53,075 nt of DNA from Saccharothrix longispora (GCF_030852425.1 NZ_NSDM01000028.1:1-53075); one strand, 5' to 3'. Numbered from the stretch's first letter, positions 26,932 through 39,400 are shown. Notes: generated by a model not told the origin, from the sequence alone. Program-made: numbers and translations.

Positions 26932-27324
26932 ATGACCGCGAAGATCACCTTCGACGAGGCGATGTACGACAAGCTGATCAGTGCCATGAACGAGTTGGAG
27001 ACGAGCCTGGAGAGGAAGGCGACCACCACCGACGACATGACGCTCGACGCGGACTTCACCGTCCTGCCGGGCGAGCCGCGGTTCGAGGCGGCCGTGAAGC
27101 TGCTCAACAAGGGGCGCGAGTTCGGCGGGTCCGTCGAGCAGCAGAACGAGAGCCTGCGCCAGGCGATCGTGAAGTTCCGCAACGCGCTGGTCGCGGCGAA
27201 GGGCGTCTTCAAGGAGACCAACGACCTGGCGACGTACGACGCCGCCGGCTTCATCGCCCAGTACCCGGACTTCAACGTGGGCGGCGGCGCCGGCGTCTCG
27301 CCGGTGCCGATGCCGATGAAGTGA
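26932..27324 (+). CDS. Hypothetical helical ESX-locus protein
   Basis: A 130-residue, largely alpha-helical, charged protein (EAMYDKLISAMNELETSLERK, then SVEQQNESLRQAIVKFRNAL). It is longer than WXG100 proteins and has no tryptophan or WxG turn. It ends in a Gly/Pro/Met-rich tail. Not a family I recognise. Its position between esx-like genes and the large Gly-rich protein suggests a substrate, adaptor or chaperone of the same secretion system. Confidence 0.6.
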   Translation: MTAKITFDEAMYDKLISAMNELETSLERKATTTDDMTLDADFTVLPGEPRFEAAVKLLNKGREFGGSVEQQNESLRQAIVKFRNALVAAKGVFKETNDLATYDAAGFIAQYPDFNVGGGAGVSPVPMPMK

Positions 27325-27366
27325 CCCGGTAACCGACCACCCAGGACCGATCCGGAGGGGAAGACC

Positions 27367-29751
27367 ATGGCACCGCCCGATCTCCCGAGCACCAAGGACT
27401 TCAGCAGGTCGACGTACGAGCAGATCGTGTTCGCCGTCACCGGTCTGGGGGAGGACATGCACGGCCTCCTCAAGACCGCGGGGGATTCGGGTGGGACGAC
27501 GGGCTGGCTCAAGTTCGCCGAAGCGCCGGGCGCGGCGAACTCCGTGTCCTACCGCGCGTGGGACAAGTACTACTTCGGCGTCGACTACAACCACGCGACC
27601 TTCAACAACTGGAACTCGGCGATCGCCGACAACGACCAGGTCGCCTCCGCCATGTTCAAGGGGCGCGGCGGCCTGATGGACGCCCAGCGGCTGTGGGACG
27701 CGAGGGACGTCACCAAGGTCTACGGCAAGTGGCTCGGCGACAGCCTGGAGGTCGTCAAGGGGTGGACCGCCAGGTTGGACAGCGACGACTCCGCGTTCAA
27801 GGGCAAGGCGGCGTACGCCATCGGGAACAGCCTGCGCCGGCTCGCCTTCACCCTCGACGACCTGCACGACCAGATCATGGAGGACCGCAAGCCGTCGGTG
27901 CCGGGCGCCCTCGGCAACGCCGGCGACGCGACGATGCTGTTCGGCACGCAGATGTCGTACTACTGGTGGCGGGCGGAGCCGTTCCTGCGGACGGCGCCGC
28001 AGCGGGCGGCCAGGAGGTTCGTCCGCAACGTCATGGAGCACCTGGAGTTCAGCGGGCTGTTCGTGTCGAAGAAGGACTCGGTCGCGGGGTACGTGCTCGA
28101 CGACTACAGCCGCTCGGAGGCCGAGGCGCGGATCCGGGAGGTGATGGCGGAGTACTCGTCGGACGTCTCCGTCCTGCCCTCGAACACCCTGCCCGAGGGG
28201 TTCCCCGTGGTGCGGGGCGACATCTCGACCAAGGCGCTCTGGGACCAGGCCAACGCCGCGATCGGCACGTACGTGGCCACCGAACTGAAGAAGCTCAACG
28301 CCACGGCGCAGGAGGAGTTCGCCAAGCTCAGTGAGTCGTTCACCCGGAACAGCCGCTCGCTCGCGGAGGTCAAGAACAACCCGCCGCCGATGCTGGGCAG
28401 CCCGCTCCCCAAGCCCGGCGCGATGAGCCTCGGCAAGGAGGGCGGCCTGGACCTGAAGGACCTCCTGGCCAAGGGGGACGGCAAGGGCGGTGGCCTCGAC
28501 CTCGCCGACCTCCTCCGCGGGGGTGACGGCAAGGGCGGCGACGGCCAGGAGACGGCGATGCCCTTCACGCAGATGTCCCCGCGGACGCCCGCCGGCCAGG
28601 GGGCCGGCGCCGGCACGGCCGGCGGCCTGGACTTGGACGACGTCCTCGGCGGGGGTGGCCCCGGTGGCGGCTCGGGTGCCGACGTCGGCATGGGCGGCCT
28701 CGGTGACGGCCTCGACGGTGGTCCGGGTGCCGACGGCGGTCCGGGGCTGGGCGGCCTGGGCAACCCCGGCGGCCTCGACCTGCCGGATCCGCAGGGCATC
28801 GGCTCGGACGGCCTCGGCGGTCCGGGCGGCGCGAACGGCGGCGGCAACGGTGGCTTCGGCGCGGGTCTCGGCGCCGGCCTGCCCCTCCCGGTCCCGCCCG
28901 GCCTGCCGTCGAAGGGCAGGGGCGACCTGGCCGGCACGGACCGGAAGCCCCAGTTGCCCGGTGCCCCCGGGCTGGACTTCCCCGATCCCGCCAACGGCGG
29001 CGCGAACGCGCCGCAGGGCTGGGACCGGGACCTCGACGAGGGCTGGAAGCCCGAGGTGCGCACCCCGACCGACCTCGACCTCGGCTCCCCGCCCCCCGGT
29101 CTCAAGGCCCCCGCCCTGGACCTGCCCGGCGGCTCGTCGGCGGGCGGGGGCGCGAACGGCGGGATCCAGTTCGGACCCGGGACCCTGCCCGCCCCGCTGG
29201 GCGCGGGTGGTGAACCCCTGCTCGCGGATCTGCCCGGTGGGCCCGCTTCGGGCGGTCTTTCAGGAAGCGGTCTCGGCGGGAGCGACGATTTCGCCGGGGG
29301 CGGGGCTACGTTCGACCCGGCCGGCGGCGCAGGCCCCCTGAACGGCGGCGCCGACCCCCTCGACGGGGGCCGGAACGACTGGTCCGACCTGTCGGGCGGG
29401 GCGACTGCGGGCGCCGGGCGGACCGATGGCGGCGCCGGTGCCGGGGGCCGCGACAACAGCGGAGGGGGGATGCCCTTCTTCCCGCCGATGATGGGCGGGA
29501 TGGGCGGAGCCGGCGGCAACCAGCAGCAGCAACAGGAGCGCGAGCGCCAGACCTGGCTGTCGGAGGACGAGGAGGTCTGGGGCACCGACGTGAACGTCGG
29601 CTCCGGCGTGATCGGCCGGCCCGACGCGGGCGACGTCGAGACCGACGAGGTCCTGGCTCCGACGCACGTGCACCTCCGCTCGACCGCGCCGCGCGGCAGG
29701 GCGTCCACCGAACGCGAAACCGGCCAGGTGGCGGAGCCCACCTCGAACTGA
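27367..29751 (+). CDS. Large ESX-associated protein with Gly/Pro-rich C-terminal half
   Basis: A 794-residue protein. Residues 1-~345 are mostly helical with Trp/Tyr-rich stretches (YYFGVDYNHATFNNWNSAI; SAFKGKAAYAIGNSLRRLAF). Residues ~350-720 are low-complexity Gly/Leu/Asp/Pro repeats (GGLDLxDLL-type units recur at ~360-430). A QQQQQ stretch and an acidic C-terminus follow. The arrangement recalls mycobacterial Esp/PPE-type substrates and the AAWKG-type proteins of other actinomycetes, but I cannot assign a family with certainty. A probable secreted or surface partner of the locus. AGGGGAAG precedes the ATG. Confidence 0.65.
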   Translation: MAPPDLPSTKDFSRSTYEQIVFAVTGLGEDMHGLLKTAGDSGGTTGWLKFAEAPGAANSVSYRAWDKYYFGVDYNHATFNNWNSAIADNDQVASAMFKGRGGLMDAQRLWDARDVTKVYGKWLGDSLEVVKGWTARLDSDDSAFKGKAAYAIGNSLRRLAFTLDDLHDQIMEDRKPSVPGALGNAGDATMLFGTQMSYYWWRAEPFLRTAPQRAARRFVRNVMEHLEFSGLFVSKKDSVAGYVLDDYSRSEAEARIREVMAEYSSDVSVLPSNTLPEGFPVVRGDISTKALWDQANAAIGTYVATELKKLNATAQEEFAKLSESFTRNSRSLAEVKNNPPPMLGSPLPKPGAMSLGKEGGLDLKDLLAKGDGKGGGLDLADLLRGGDGKGGDGQETAMPFTQMSPRTPAGQGAGAGTAGGLDLDDVLGGGGPGGGSGADVGMGGLGDGLDGGPGADGGPGLGGLGNPGGLDLPDPQGIGSDGLGGPGGANGGGNGGFGAGLGAGLPLPVPPGLPSKGRGDLAGTDRKPQLPGAPGLDFPDPANGGANAPQGWDRDLDEGWKPEVRTPTDLDLGSPPPGLKAPALDLPGGSSAGGGANGGIQFGPGTLPAPLGAGGEPLLADLPGGPASGGLSGSGLGGSDDFAGGGATFDPAGGAGPLNGGADPLDGGRNDWSDLSGGATAGAGRTDGGAGAGGRDNSGGGMPFFPPMMGGMGGAGGNQQQQQERERQTWLSEDEEVWGTDVNVGSGVIGRPDAGDVETDEVLAPTHVHLRSTAPRGRASTERETGQVAEPTSN

Positions 29752-29764
29752 GAAAGGGGACCGG

Positions 29765-30166
29765 ATGACGACCCCGCTGCACAACGAGATGGCGGCCGCG
29801 CTGGCCGAACTGCGGGAGCAGCAGACCCGCATCACCGAGGCGGTCACCAGGCTGAAGGCGGCCGAGGTGACCGCGACCAGCGACGACCGCCTCCTCCAGG
29901 CGACCGTCGACAGCCAGGGCAGGTTGACCGAGCTGAAGTTCACCGGCAGGCGGTGGCGGGACCTCGCGCCCAAGGAGTTGGCCGCCCGCCTGGTCGACGT
30001 GGTCAACCGCGCCCAGGACAAGGCGGCCGAGCAGTCCGCGGGCATGGTGGCCGGCCTGATGCCCGCCGGCATGGACCTCGACGCGCTGCGCGCCGGCGCG
30101 CCGGGCCTCGACGCGCTGTTCGAGGCCGCGATCGGCGACGTGACGACGGGTCGGTGGGCGCGGTGA
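29765..30166 (+). CDS. YbaB/EbfC-family protein in the secretion locus
   Basis: A 133-residue protein: N-terminal helix (MAAALAELREQQTRITEAV), beta strands LLQATVDSQGRLTELKF, then helix PKELAARLVDVVNRAQDKAAEQ, the fold of the YbaB/EbfC family. Members bind DNA as dimers, but family copies inside actinobacterial ESX loci resemble Esp proteins more than nucleoid proteins. AAGGGG precedes the ATG. The stop overlaps the start of the next gene by four bases (GTGA), so the two products are likely made together. Confidence 0.8.
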   Translation: MTTPLHNEMAAALAELREQQTRITEAVTRLKAAEVTATSDDRLLQATVDSQGRLTELKFTGRRWRDLAPKELAARLVDVVNRAQDKAAEQSAGMVAGLMPAGMDLDALRAGAPGLDALFEAAIGDVTTGRWAR

Positions 30167-30474
30167 ACGACCGGCTGACCGTCGACACCGACCTGCTCAA
30201 GAGCGGCGGCGTCTACATCGACAGGATCGCGCAACTCGCGAGGTCCATCGCCGGCGACCTGGAGCAGGCCACCGAGATGTACCGCAACGCGGGCGGGACG
30301 TCCGAGCTGGGTGAGAAGTTCGACCAGAACTACGTGCCCATGGCCCAGCAGGCGGCGGGGTTCCTCGTCCTGCTGGAGGAAACCATCGGCGGTGCCGGCG
30401 AGCGGACCGTCGACACCGCGCGCTCGTTCGCCGACGCGGCGGACGAGGCCGACGCGGTCACGAGCAAGAAGTAA
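30163..30474 (+). CDS. Small ESX-like helical protein upstream of the giant gene
   Basis: A 103-residue protein of helix-turn-helix-hairpin size: VDTDLLKSGGVYIDRIAQLARSI, then EMYRNAGGTSELGEKFDQNYV around the turn, then a long second helix (AGERTVDTARSFADAADEADAV). This is the pattern of ESX-1-type secretion partners that lack a WxG motif. The GTG start overlaps the YbaB-like stop; the giant gene starts 19 bases downstream. I infer a dedicated targeting partner or chaperone for the giant protein's WXG100-like N-terminus. Confidence 0.7.
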   Translation: MNDRLTVDTDLLKSGGVYIDRIAQLARSIAGDLEQATEMYRNAGGTSELGEKFDQNYVPMAQQAAGFLVLLEETIGGAGERTVDTARSFADAADEADAVTSKK

Positions 30475-30493
30475 CGGCGCAGGAGCGGTAGTC

Positions 30494-33400
30494 ATGGCGA
30501 TGATGGTCTCGGACGAGGTCCGCAAGCTCTTCCAGGTGCTCACCGGTGAGGAGTGGCCGGACGCGAACGAGGACCACCTGCGTGCCCTGGCCGATGCGTG
30601 GGAACGCGCTGCGAAGCGGCTCGTCGACGAACTGGCCCCGCAGATCAAGCACGCCGTCGTGACCACCCGGGGCACCTTCGAGGGCCAGGCCGAGCAGGCC
30701 TTCGCCGCCAGGATGAGCCCGTTCGTGGAGGGCCGGGAGAACTACCTGGCCGCCGCGGCGGCGCAGTTCGGCGACATGGCGAAGCTCCTGCGCGACCTGG
30801 CCCTCGAAGCCGAGTACGTCAAGCTCGTCTCCTCCATCACGCTCGCCACGCTCGTCGCCGAGATGGCGTGGGCCACGTCGATGGCGTTCGTGACCGGCGG
30901 CGCGAGCATGGCGTGGCTCGCCGCGCGCGTCGCCGTCGTCCGCTTCCTGCTCCAGCACCTGCTGGGCAGGCTGCTCATCCGCCTCGCGCAGGCCGTCGCG
31001 TTCGGCGTCGCCTTCCAGCTCGTCATCGACGTGCTCGCCCAGGGCATCCAGTTCGGCATGGGCAACCGCACCTCGTGGGACGCCGAGATGACCAAGAACT
31101 CGGTGGGCGTCGGCGCCCTGGGCGGCGCGCTCGCGCCGTTCCTGGGGAGCGTGGGCAACACCCTCGCGGGCCTCACCACCAAGGGCCTGGACAGCGTCCT
31201 GGGCAAGGTCATCGGCGGTCGGAACTGGCACAAGGACCTCCCCCAGGCCATCAACGAGATGGGTACCGAGGCGTTCCAGGAGACCCTGACCGAGGGTCTC
31301 TACAAGTACATCACCGAGGGCGAGTTCGAGATGAACCCGTACTCGGCGTCCTCCGGCGCGGTCTCCGGCGCCGCCAACGTGGCGGGCGACGAGCTGGGCA
31401 TCGCCCTCAAGGGCGCGGGGACCCTCCCCGGCGTCGTCCCGCCGGCGGTGGAGACGACCCCCGACTCCGCCGGCCTCGACAGGGCCGGGGACACCTCGTC
31501 CGACGGTTCCCGGGGTGTGGACGCACCGTCCGCCGTCGTGGGCGGTTCGCCGTACGCGGAGGCGGGCACGCCGCTCGTCCCGGGTTCCTCCCACCACGGC
31601 GGGGGCAGCGGCTCCGCACCCGGCTTCCGGGGGGACGACGTCCGGCGCTCCGACGACCCCGCGGTCGGTGAGCGCGGCGGAGCCCTCGGCGGCCCCGTCC
31701 GGCACGTTCCCGACCAGGCCCCGCAGGGCGACCGGGTGGTCGTCGGCGACGACACCCCGACGACGGGCGCCGGCCCCGACGCCGCGCCGGTGCCCGTCGC
31801 CCCCATCACCCCCACGAGGCCCGTCGCGCCGGTCGTCCCGACCACCCCGCCTGCCCCGACCACCCCGGTCGTCGGGGAGCAGGCGTCCACCCGGAGCGGT
31901 GACAGCCGGCAGCCGGGTGCCCAGCAGCCTCCGGCCGACCGGCCTTCCGGCGACCAGCGCTCCGCCGCCGAACAGGACAACGCGACCGAACCGCGCACCG
32001 CGGCGCCCGCGCCGGGCGCCGGCACCGCACGGGAAACCGGGCCGCTCGACCCCCGTGGCATCGAGCGCACGGAGGCCACCACGCCACCGGTGGGTTCCGC
32101 CGACGGACCCGCGAACACCACCCGACCGGACGCCGCGCCCGCGGTGGCCACCGCCTCGCCGGAGGGCGTACGGGTGGACACCCCCGCCGGCACCGCGCCG
32201 TCGACGGCCCCCACGACCACTCCTCCGCCGGCTGACGCGTCGGGCGGTGTCGAGCAGCCGGGTCGCGTCGAGCAGCCTGGCCGCGACGCGGTGGGAACGG
32301 AGCCCGTCGCCGCACCAGGTGCGCCCGCCACCGCGACGCCGGAGTCCTCGGCGGTCGTCGAGAGCTCCTCGACCGCCCCCGCCACCCCGCACACCGCACC
32401 CGTCACCACGAACCGGACGGACACCGGGGTGTCGCCGGGCGACGCACCGCAGACCGCCCCCGCCCGTTCCGGCGCGGACCAGGTGACGACGACCGAGTCC
32501 GGCCGCGAGGCCGTGGCGGGCGCGTCCCCGGTCGACGTGCGCTCGACGTCCACCCCGGCCGCGGTGGGCACGACCACCTCGCCGGACGACGTCGCATCGC
32601 CCGACCAGGTGGCTTCACCGGACCGGACCACGGCACCCGACCGCGCCGCGTCCCCCGACCAGGTCACGTCGCCGGAGCGGACCGCGTCCCCCGAGCAGAC
32701 CGCGACAGCCGGCCCCGTCACCGTGCCCGTCACCGCCCCTCCCACCACGGCGCCGCGGTCCCCCGCCAAGGGCAAGCGGGCGGCCGCGCGCGAGGACGGG
32801 AAGACCGTGCCCCGGCCGGTCGCGGACGACACCGCGGTCGTCGAGGACGAGGCCACCCCGCCGTCGACGGAGGCCGGCACGAAGGCCCCCGTCACCGGTA
32901 CGCCGGAGACCCCCGCCCGGGAGGGCGCCGCCACGGCGTCGACCGGCCAGGAGGTCGCGGCGCCCGCCGGCACGAAGGCGCCCGAGGCCCCGAGGACGAG
33001 GTACCCCGAGGCGCCGAGGCCCTCGGGGGCCACGAACCGGCGGCCGTCCCCCGACGGGGAGACGACCGTCGAGACCGCGTCCGCACCCCGGCCGGCCGGC
33101 CCGGTGGCAGGACCGCTGTCGGTCGGGGGACTGGTCGCCGAACTCCGCGGGTCCGTCGTGCCCGACCCCACCGCCCCCGAGGGCGTGCCCCTGGCCGGTC
33201 CGGACCTGTTCGGCCTGCTCGCACCGTCGGCGCCACCGGATTTCCTGGCGGATTTCGACTACAGCGGCATCACCGCTGGGCAGTCGGTGTCCTTCTTCGA
33301 ACTGCTGGACATGGCTACCGACCGGACCCCCACCGCTGCGGACATGGACCCGGCCGCCCTGCCCGAGGCGGCGGAGGACATGGTCTCCGTCCCCGACCGC

Positions 33401-36400
33401 GAGGACAAGCTGCTGGACGCGTGGGCTCCCGGTGACGTCCCACCGCTGCCGGAATCCACCGAGATGCCGTGGACCGTGCACGCGATCTGGCTCGGCGGAC
33501 CCCTGCGAGACGAAGGCCGCACGGTCAACTTCCGGCGGAACTACGGCTGGGCGGCGAAGGGGTACAAGGAGGTCGTGCAGGCCGTCCTGTGGACCGACGT
33601 GCCGCGCAGCCGGTTCGAGGAGGCCCGCTCCCAGGGGGTCCCGGCGTCCGGTGGTCCGGACCCGCTGGCCGACGTGCGGGACATGCTCGACTGGGCTGCC
33701 GAGAACGGGATCGTCCTGGTCAACGTCGACGAGGTGTTCAACGCCAACTCGCCGATGCAGCTGCACGACATGTACCGGGTGGAGACGAACAAGCAGGTCG
33801 GGCCGGGTTACGCGGCGGCGAGCGACATCCTCCGCATGGAGATCCTGCGCCGGTTCGGCGGAATCTACAGCGATGGTGACAACGGCATCGAGGACCTGTC
33901 CGAGATCGAGGACGTCCTCGACTCGCAGGCGGAGTTCGCCGTCAACGGCAACGACCGGGGAGAGGTCGGCAACTCGGCCTTCGTGATGCCCAGGAACCAC
34001 CCGTTCGCGCAGCTCTACCTGGACGAGGTGCGGAACCGGTATGGCGAGAACCAGCAGGACCTCCTCCCCCCGTCCGTCGCGACCATGAGCGACGCGTTCT
34101 TCGACAGCCCGCTCGGCCGCATCCACAGGCACTCGGTCATGGTGCGCACGGGGCCGACCATCCTGACCGCGCTGACGACGAAGCTGGGGTACCCCAACGG
34201 GTTGCCCGACTACCCGATCGTCACCGGCATCAGGATGAACAGCGACGGCAGTTGGGCCGCCCCGTCCGCGCCCGCGGTCCGCGCCGCGGAGCCCGGTCGG
34301 TCGGCGACCGTCGACCTCACGAAGAAGGTCGTGCAGACCCTGATCCGGGAACTGCACAACCGGGACGGCGACCTGCACCTGACCCTGGTCGAGGGCGCGG
34401 TGAACAAGCACCCGAGACCCGACCTGGTCTGGGAAGCCGCGCTGACCTTCATCGCCTCGCGTCCCGAGTTGGCCTCCCTGGTCCGCACCGTCACCGACAG
34501 CAAGCTCTTCATGGGCAAGCACACGACCGTCTCGCTGCCGGAGACCGCCCGTGCCCTGCTGCGGGTCGAGGACGTCGAACCGGTGCATCGGCTGGGCGAG
34601 TACCAGAAGCCCGCCACGCTCGTCCCGCCTGCCGGGGAAGGGCTCCTCGGTGACACGGCGCGGGAGCTGCGCGACTTCCTCGCCGCCACCGACCTGCGCG
34701 ACGAGCGGAACGGCAGGACCTGGCCGGGTGACCCGGGCGAGGCGACCCGGGTGATGGCTGACCACGTCGAGTCGACGCTGCCCGACCGGGACGCGCTCGA
34801 CAGGTTCGTGTCCACCGCGCGGGAGCAGCTGCGCGACGAAGCCGGTCGCGCGGCGTTCACCGCGCCCCTGGACGCGCGCATCGACGAACTCACCGGGCTC
34901 ATGGTCGCTCCGGCCGAGCAGGCGGACTACGAGCGGCTGGCCGGCGAGCGCGGCCGGTTGGTCTCCGAGCGGGAGCGGCTGCTCGCGCGCCTGAGGGCCG
35001 TGGGTCGCATTCCGCTCGACGGCGATACCACTCGGGACGTGACCGGTACGGAGGGCCCCGTCGACGAGTTGCTGGAGATCCACGCCGACGACGTCGTCGA
35101 GCGGGTCCGCGCCAACGTTCCGGGTGCGACCCCGGCCGTCGAGCAGGTCGTGCGCGTGCTGGCGTTCTCCGGTGGGTCGCGGAAGCTGCACGACCCGCGG
35201 TCCGAGGAGCAGACGCTGGCCGCGTTCGGCCTGGTGGAGTCCGAGTTCTCCGAGGCGCTCACGACCCTGGGCGGCGGCGAGTTCGTCCGCGCCGACCGGG
35301 AAGGTCTGCACCTCACGAGCCGCGGGTGGAAGACCTTGGTCCCGATCAGCGTGCCGCCGGAGGCGCACGCCCCCGGCGAGTTGCCGCCGGTGGACCTGGA
35401 GCAGGCCCGGACGACCCTGCTGGACGCGATCCAGCAGGTCGGCGCACCGCCGACGAAGACGCCGGAGCCGGGGACGCCGGAGCCGGCCGGGGCGGAGCAG
35501 TCGCCGAGCCGCGTGGCCACGCCCGTCGAGGACCCCGCCGCGATCCTGCACATGCACAGCGGCGCGCGGCAGCGGCTCGACGCCCTGCCCGAGCGGGTGG
35601 CGGAGGGCCTGCGGCGGCGCGCGGAGCAGGTGCTCGAAGGCGTGAACTGGGTGTCCCGCTCGCCGTGGCGGAATTACCGGGGCGCGGTCGACGTCGTCGC
35701 CCAGTGGATGTACGAGGGCGGCCAGGACACCGCTGCCGAAGTGGCGGCACTGCTGTACGAGTACCGCTCGGTGCGGGCCGACGACACGACGGCCCTCCCC
35801 TCCGACACGCCTCCGGCGTCGGCGGCGGACACCGTCGGCGCCGGGGTGCGGCCCCCACGGGCACCGGGGCAGGACGGCACGGAGCGCCCCGGTGCAGGCG
35901 GTGCGCGGCACGTGGACGGGACGGGCTCCCGGCCCGCCGACCCCCCGGCGCCGCAGCGGTCGTTCCGGGACGCGCCCAGGCCCGACGAGCCGAGCGGGCT
36001 CACCGCGGAGCTGGTGGAGGCGGTCGAGACGCGTGACGCGCCGGGCTACCGGCCGCCCGTGATCGGGGCGTCCGGACCGCACGCGTCGACCGCGACACCG
36101 GTCGCCGCCGAGGCGCCGGCGTCGGCGGTGCGCAGCGCGATCCTGGACGACCCCTCGTGGCGGTACAGCACCGCCTCGTCCGCCGACTGGTTCGACGCGA
36201 GGAACCCGGTTCCCGGCGCCTCGATCGAGCGGGCGCGCACCGGTGCCGGCGCAGTCACGCGCGTCCGGGGCGAAGACGCGGTCCTGGCGGCGGACGCAGA
36301 CCCGGTGCGCCGTGCCGGGGACGCGACGTCGTGGCGGGGGCGCATCGCCTACGACCACAGGTCGTTCGACGTCGGCGGCGTGCCGGTCGAGGACCACACG

Positions 36401-39400
36401 GTGCGGCTGCACCTGGAGGCCGAGGACGGGATCGCGCCGGAACGGCTGGCCGAGCTGGCCGCGAACGCCCGCGCGGGCGTCGACGAGGTGTTCAACCAGG
36501 GCTTCCGCCTGCCCAGTGGCGGCCAGTTCCACGTCACGGTCGAGTTCACCGACGACCCGGCCGACGCGCACGGGACGATCACCGTCTTCCCGGAGGGCGG
36601 CGGGTCGGGCCGCTACCACGCCACCAACCAGGTCGAGTGGCCCGCCGACGCCGGTCCCAGGGTCCTGGCGCACGAGATCGGGCACTTCCTCGGCCTCCGG
36701 GACGAGTACGTCAACAGCAGCCCGTCCGCGCCGGTCTTCCAGGGCGAGCCGCGCGTCGTCCGCACGAGGTTCGGCGGCGACGTGCGCATCAGCGGCCGGG
36801 TCGTGGACGACAACGGACTGATGACCGAGCGCTTCGACCAGCCCGATGTGCGGGTCAAGCCCCGCGACCTCTGGGCGATCCGGAGCCGCTTCCACGACCT
36901 GCGTGCCGCGCTGCCCGAGGTCGCGGCCGTCGCGGACGCCGGGTCGCCGACGTCGGGGGCCCCGACCGCCGCCGAGGTCCCGAGGATCGTGGTGACGTCG
37001 CCGGACGGTGACGCGCAGGTGGTCGGGGTGCCCGACGCCGTGGCGGCGGTCGCGGACACGGGCGTCCTGCTGCCGGGGACCTGGCTGCCGTCCTTCCTGG
37101 AACGCGGCCAGGCGCTGGGCACGACCGTGACCGCCGACGTCCGGGGTGTGGAGCGTGTCCTCGCGGCGATCACCGACGCGCTGCCGAAGCGGGACGGCGT
37201 GACGCCCGAGGGGGTCGACGGGATCGGCGACGCCCTCGCGCGGGAGTTCGGCACCTTCCTGGGCGCCGGTCGGGTGTTCCAGGTCAGGGTGGGCAAGCAG
37301 TGGTTCGACGCGGCGGTCGCGGCGAAGCTCCGGCCGGCGTCGGACGTCACGGCGACGACCGAGCCCCAGCCCGCGTCCACCACCGGGAAGGCCCCGAAGG
37401 GCGAGTCGGTGGCCGACCGCTCGGTGGAGTCCGGTGCCACCGCGACGACCAAGACGGCGCTCACCGCGTCCCGCGACGTCTCCCTCGGCGCCACCGCGAG
37501 CCAGGGCGTCGGTGCCTACGGCACGGTCTCGGTCGGCGTGCCGCTGGCCCGGCCGGAGTCGAGCGTGACCGTTACCACCGCCACGAAAAACGAGCGGGGC
37601 GTCGGCAACGTCGAGAGCTCCAAGCTGGTCACGTTCCCGGTGGAGTACGCGATCGCCGTGACCGCCGACCGGGGCGCCGTCACGGAGGTGGAGGTCGCGC
37701 CGCGCGGTGCCACCGCGGTCGACCCGGAGGTGGTGCTGCGACTCCCGGACTTCCTGGTGGACCTGGAGAACCGGGACAACGGCCTCGGGGTGGTCACCCC
37801 CGACTCTCCCGACTGGGGCGCCGACCTGGAGCACCCCGTCGCGGAGGCCGTGGTCGTCGCCGACCCGGGTGCCGCCTTCGCCGCCGTCGCCGGGAAGCTC
37901 CACCCGTCGATCACCAAGCCCGGGGCGGACGGGCGTACGGCGCTGCGCGACTTCCTGAGCGCGAAGGGCATCACGGAGAACCTCGGCGAGATGCTCGGCA
38001 CCTGGGTGTCCTCGCCCGACCTGCTCAGCCCGCACGGCGGCCACGCGACCGCGGTCCGGATGAGGGCCCGGCTGCTCGACGCCGAACTGGTCGGCACCCA
38101 CGCGTCCCCGAAGCTGAAGGTGCAGGACGGCATCACCTCCACCGCCTCGGTCGGTGCGACGGTCGGCAGTGGAGTGGACCTGACCGTCGGCGGCGGGGGC
38201 GGGGTCATGGCCCCGACCGCATCACTGGGCGTGGCCGGGCTGTCGGTCTCCGCCTCGGCGCGCAAGACCGAGTCGTCGGCGGCGGGCAACGCCCTGCAAC
38301 GCGCCACCGCCATCGCCCTCAGCAGCGAGGCCGGCCTGTACCGGATGACGGCGGAGGTCGAGGTGCGCACCCCGCAGGGGGACAGCGCGACCTTTCCGGT
38401 GACCACCTACCAGTGGGTCGGTCTGCCGGAAGCCGCCGCGCAGGGCCTGCCGGTGCCGGAGGGCACCCGGAAGACCGTCGCGGTCCCGACGGACGAGCCG
38501 CGCCACCAACCCCCGTACCTCGCGGCGGGGTTCGTCGGCGGCAACACCAAGGTCGGGAAGTTCACCGACCTGCACCGGGTGCGGGAGGAGGTCGAGTCCG
38601 CGCTGCTGCGGCTGGAGGGGTTCGACGACTTCCTGCCGCGGTGGGACCGGGGCGGGGACGGGGCCCCGCGGACCGACCGGAACGCCGGCGACTTCGCCGA
38701 GCGGATGGCCAACCAGCGGCTGCTCGACGCCGCGCTGTCGCCGTTGGCGCTGCGGGCGCAGAAGGGCAGCCTGTTCGGCCGCGGTGTCGTCGTCCGGCTC
38801 AAGCGCCGCGGGGTGTTCTCCAGCCAGTACCTCGAGGTGGTCGTCAAGGCGGGGCTGTCCTCGTCGACCCACCTCGGCCAGGCGGACAAGCGCGTCGTGC
38901 GCGGTACGGCCTCGGCCTCACCCACCCTCGACAGCTCGACGAGCACGACCAAGGGACTGACCGTCACCGTCGAGGGCCGGGGCGGCGAGGTGTCCACCCC
39001 CGGCACGACGCGGCTCGTGACGACCGCCGGCGGCGGTGTCTCCGTCAGCGCCGGCCGGACCGTGACCACCGCTTCCGGCCACACCGTGAGCAGTTCCTGG
39101 GGCGACGCCGACTCGTCGACGGCCCAGGTCTTCGCGCACGACGTCGAGTTCGACGTGGAGATCACCTCCTTCAGCCGCGACCGCTCCTGGCTGCGCAGGG
39201 TCACACCGGGCACGTGGGGCCGCGAACTGCCGGAGCCCAGGACGGTCGCCCGCACGGCGGGCCCGGCGGAGGGCCCGGATTCCGCCGACCCCGGCACGGC
39301 CTGGCGGCAGGACCAGCCCGTCCGCATCCCCCCGATCACGGGTGAGGTCCACCTGTGGGTGCCGGACGGCTCCACGCCCAAGTCGGGACCCTGGGCGCTC

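Noticed and set aside
32615..38101. A very long open frame on the minus strand opposite the giant gene
   Set aside because: High-GC genes with C/G-ending codons leave antisense frames open. Its translation is Arg/Gly/His/Gln-rich without any domain, whereas the plus strand encodes clear motifs.
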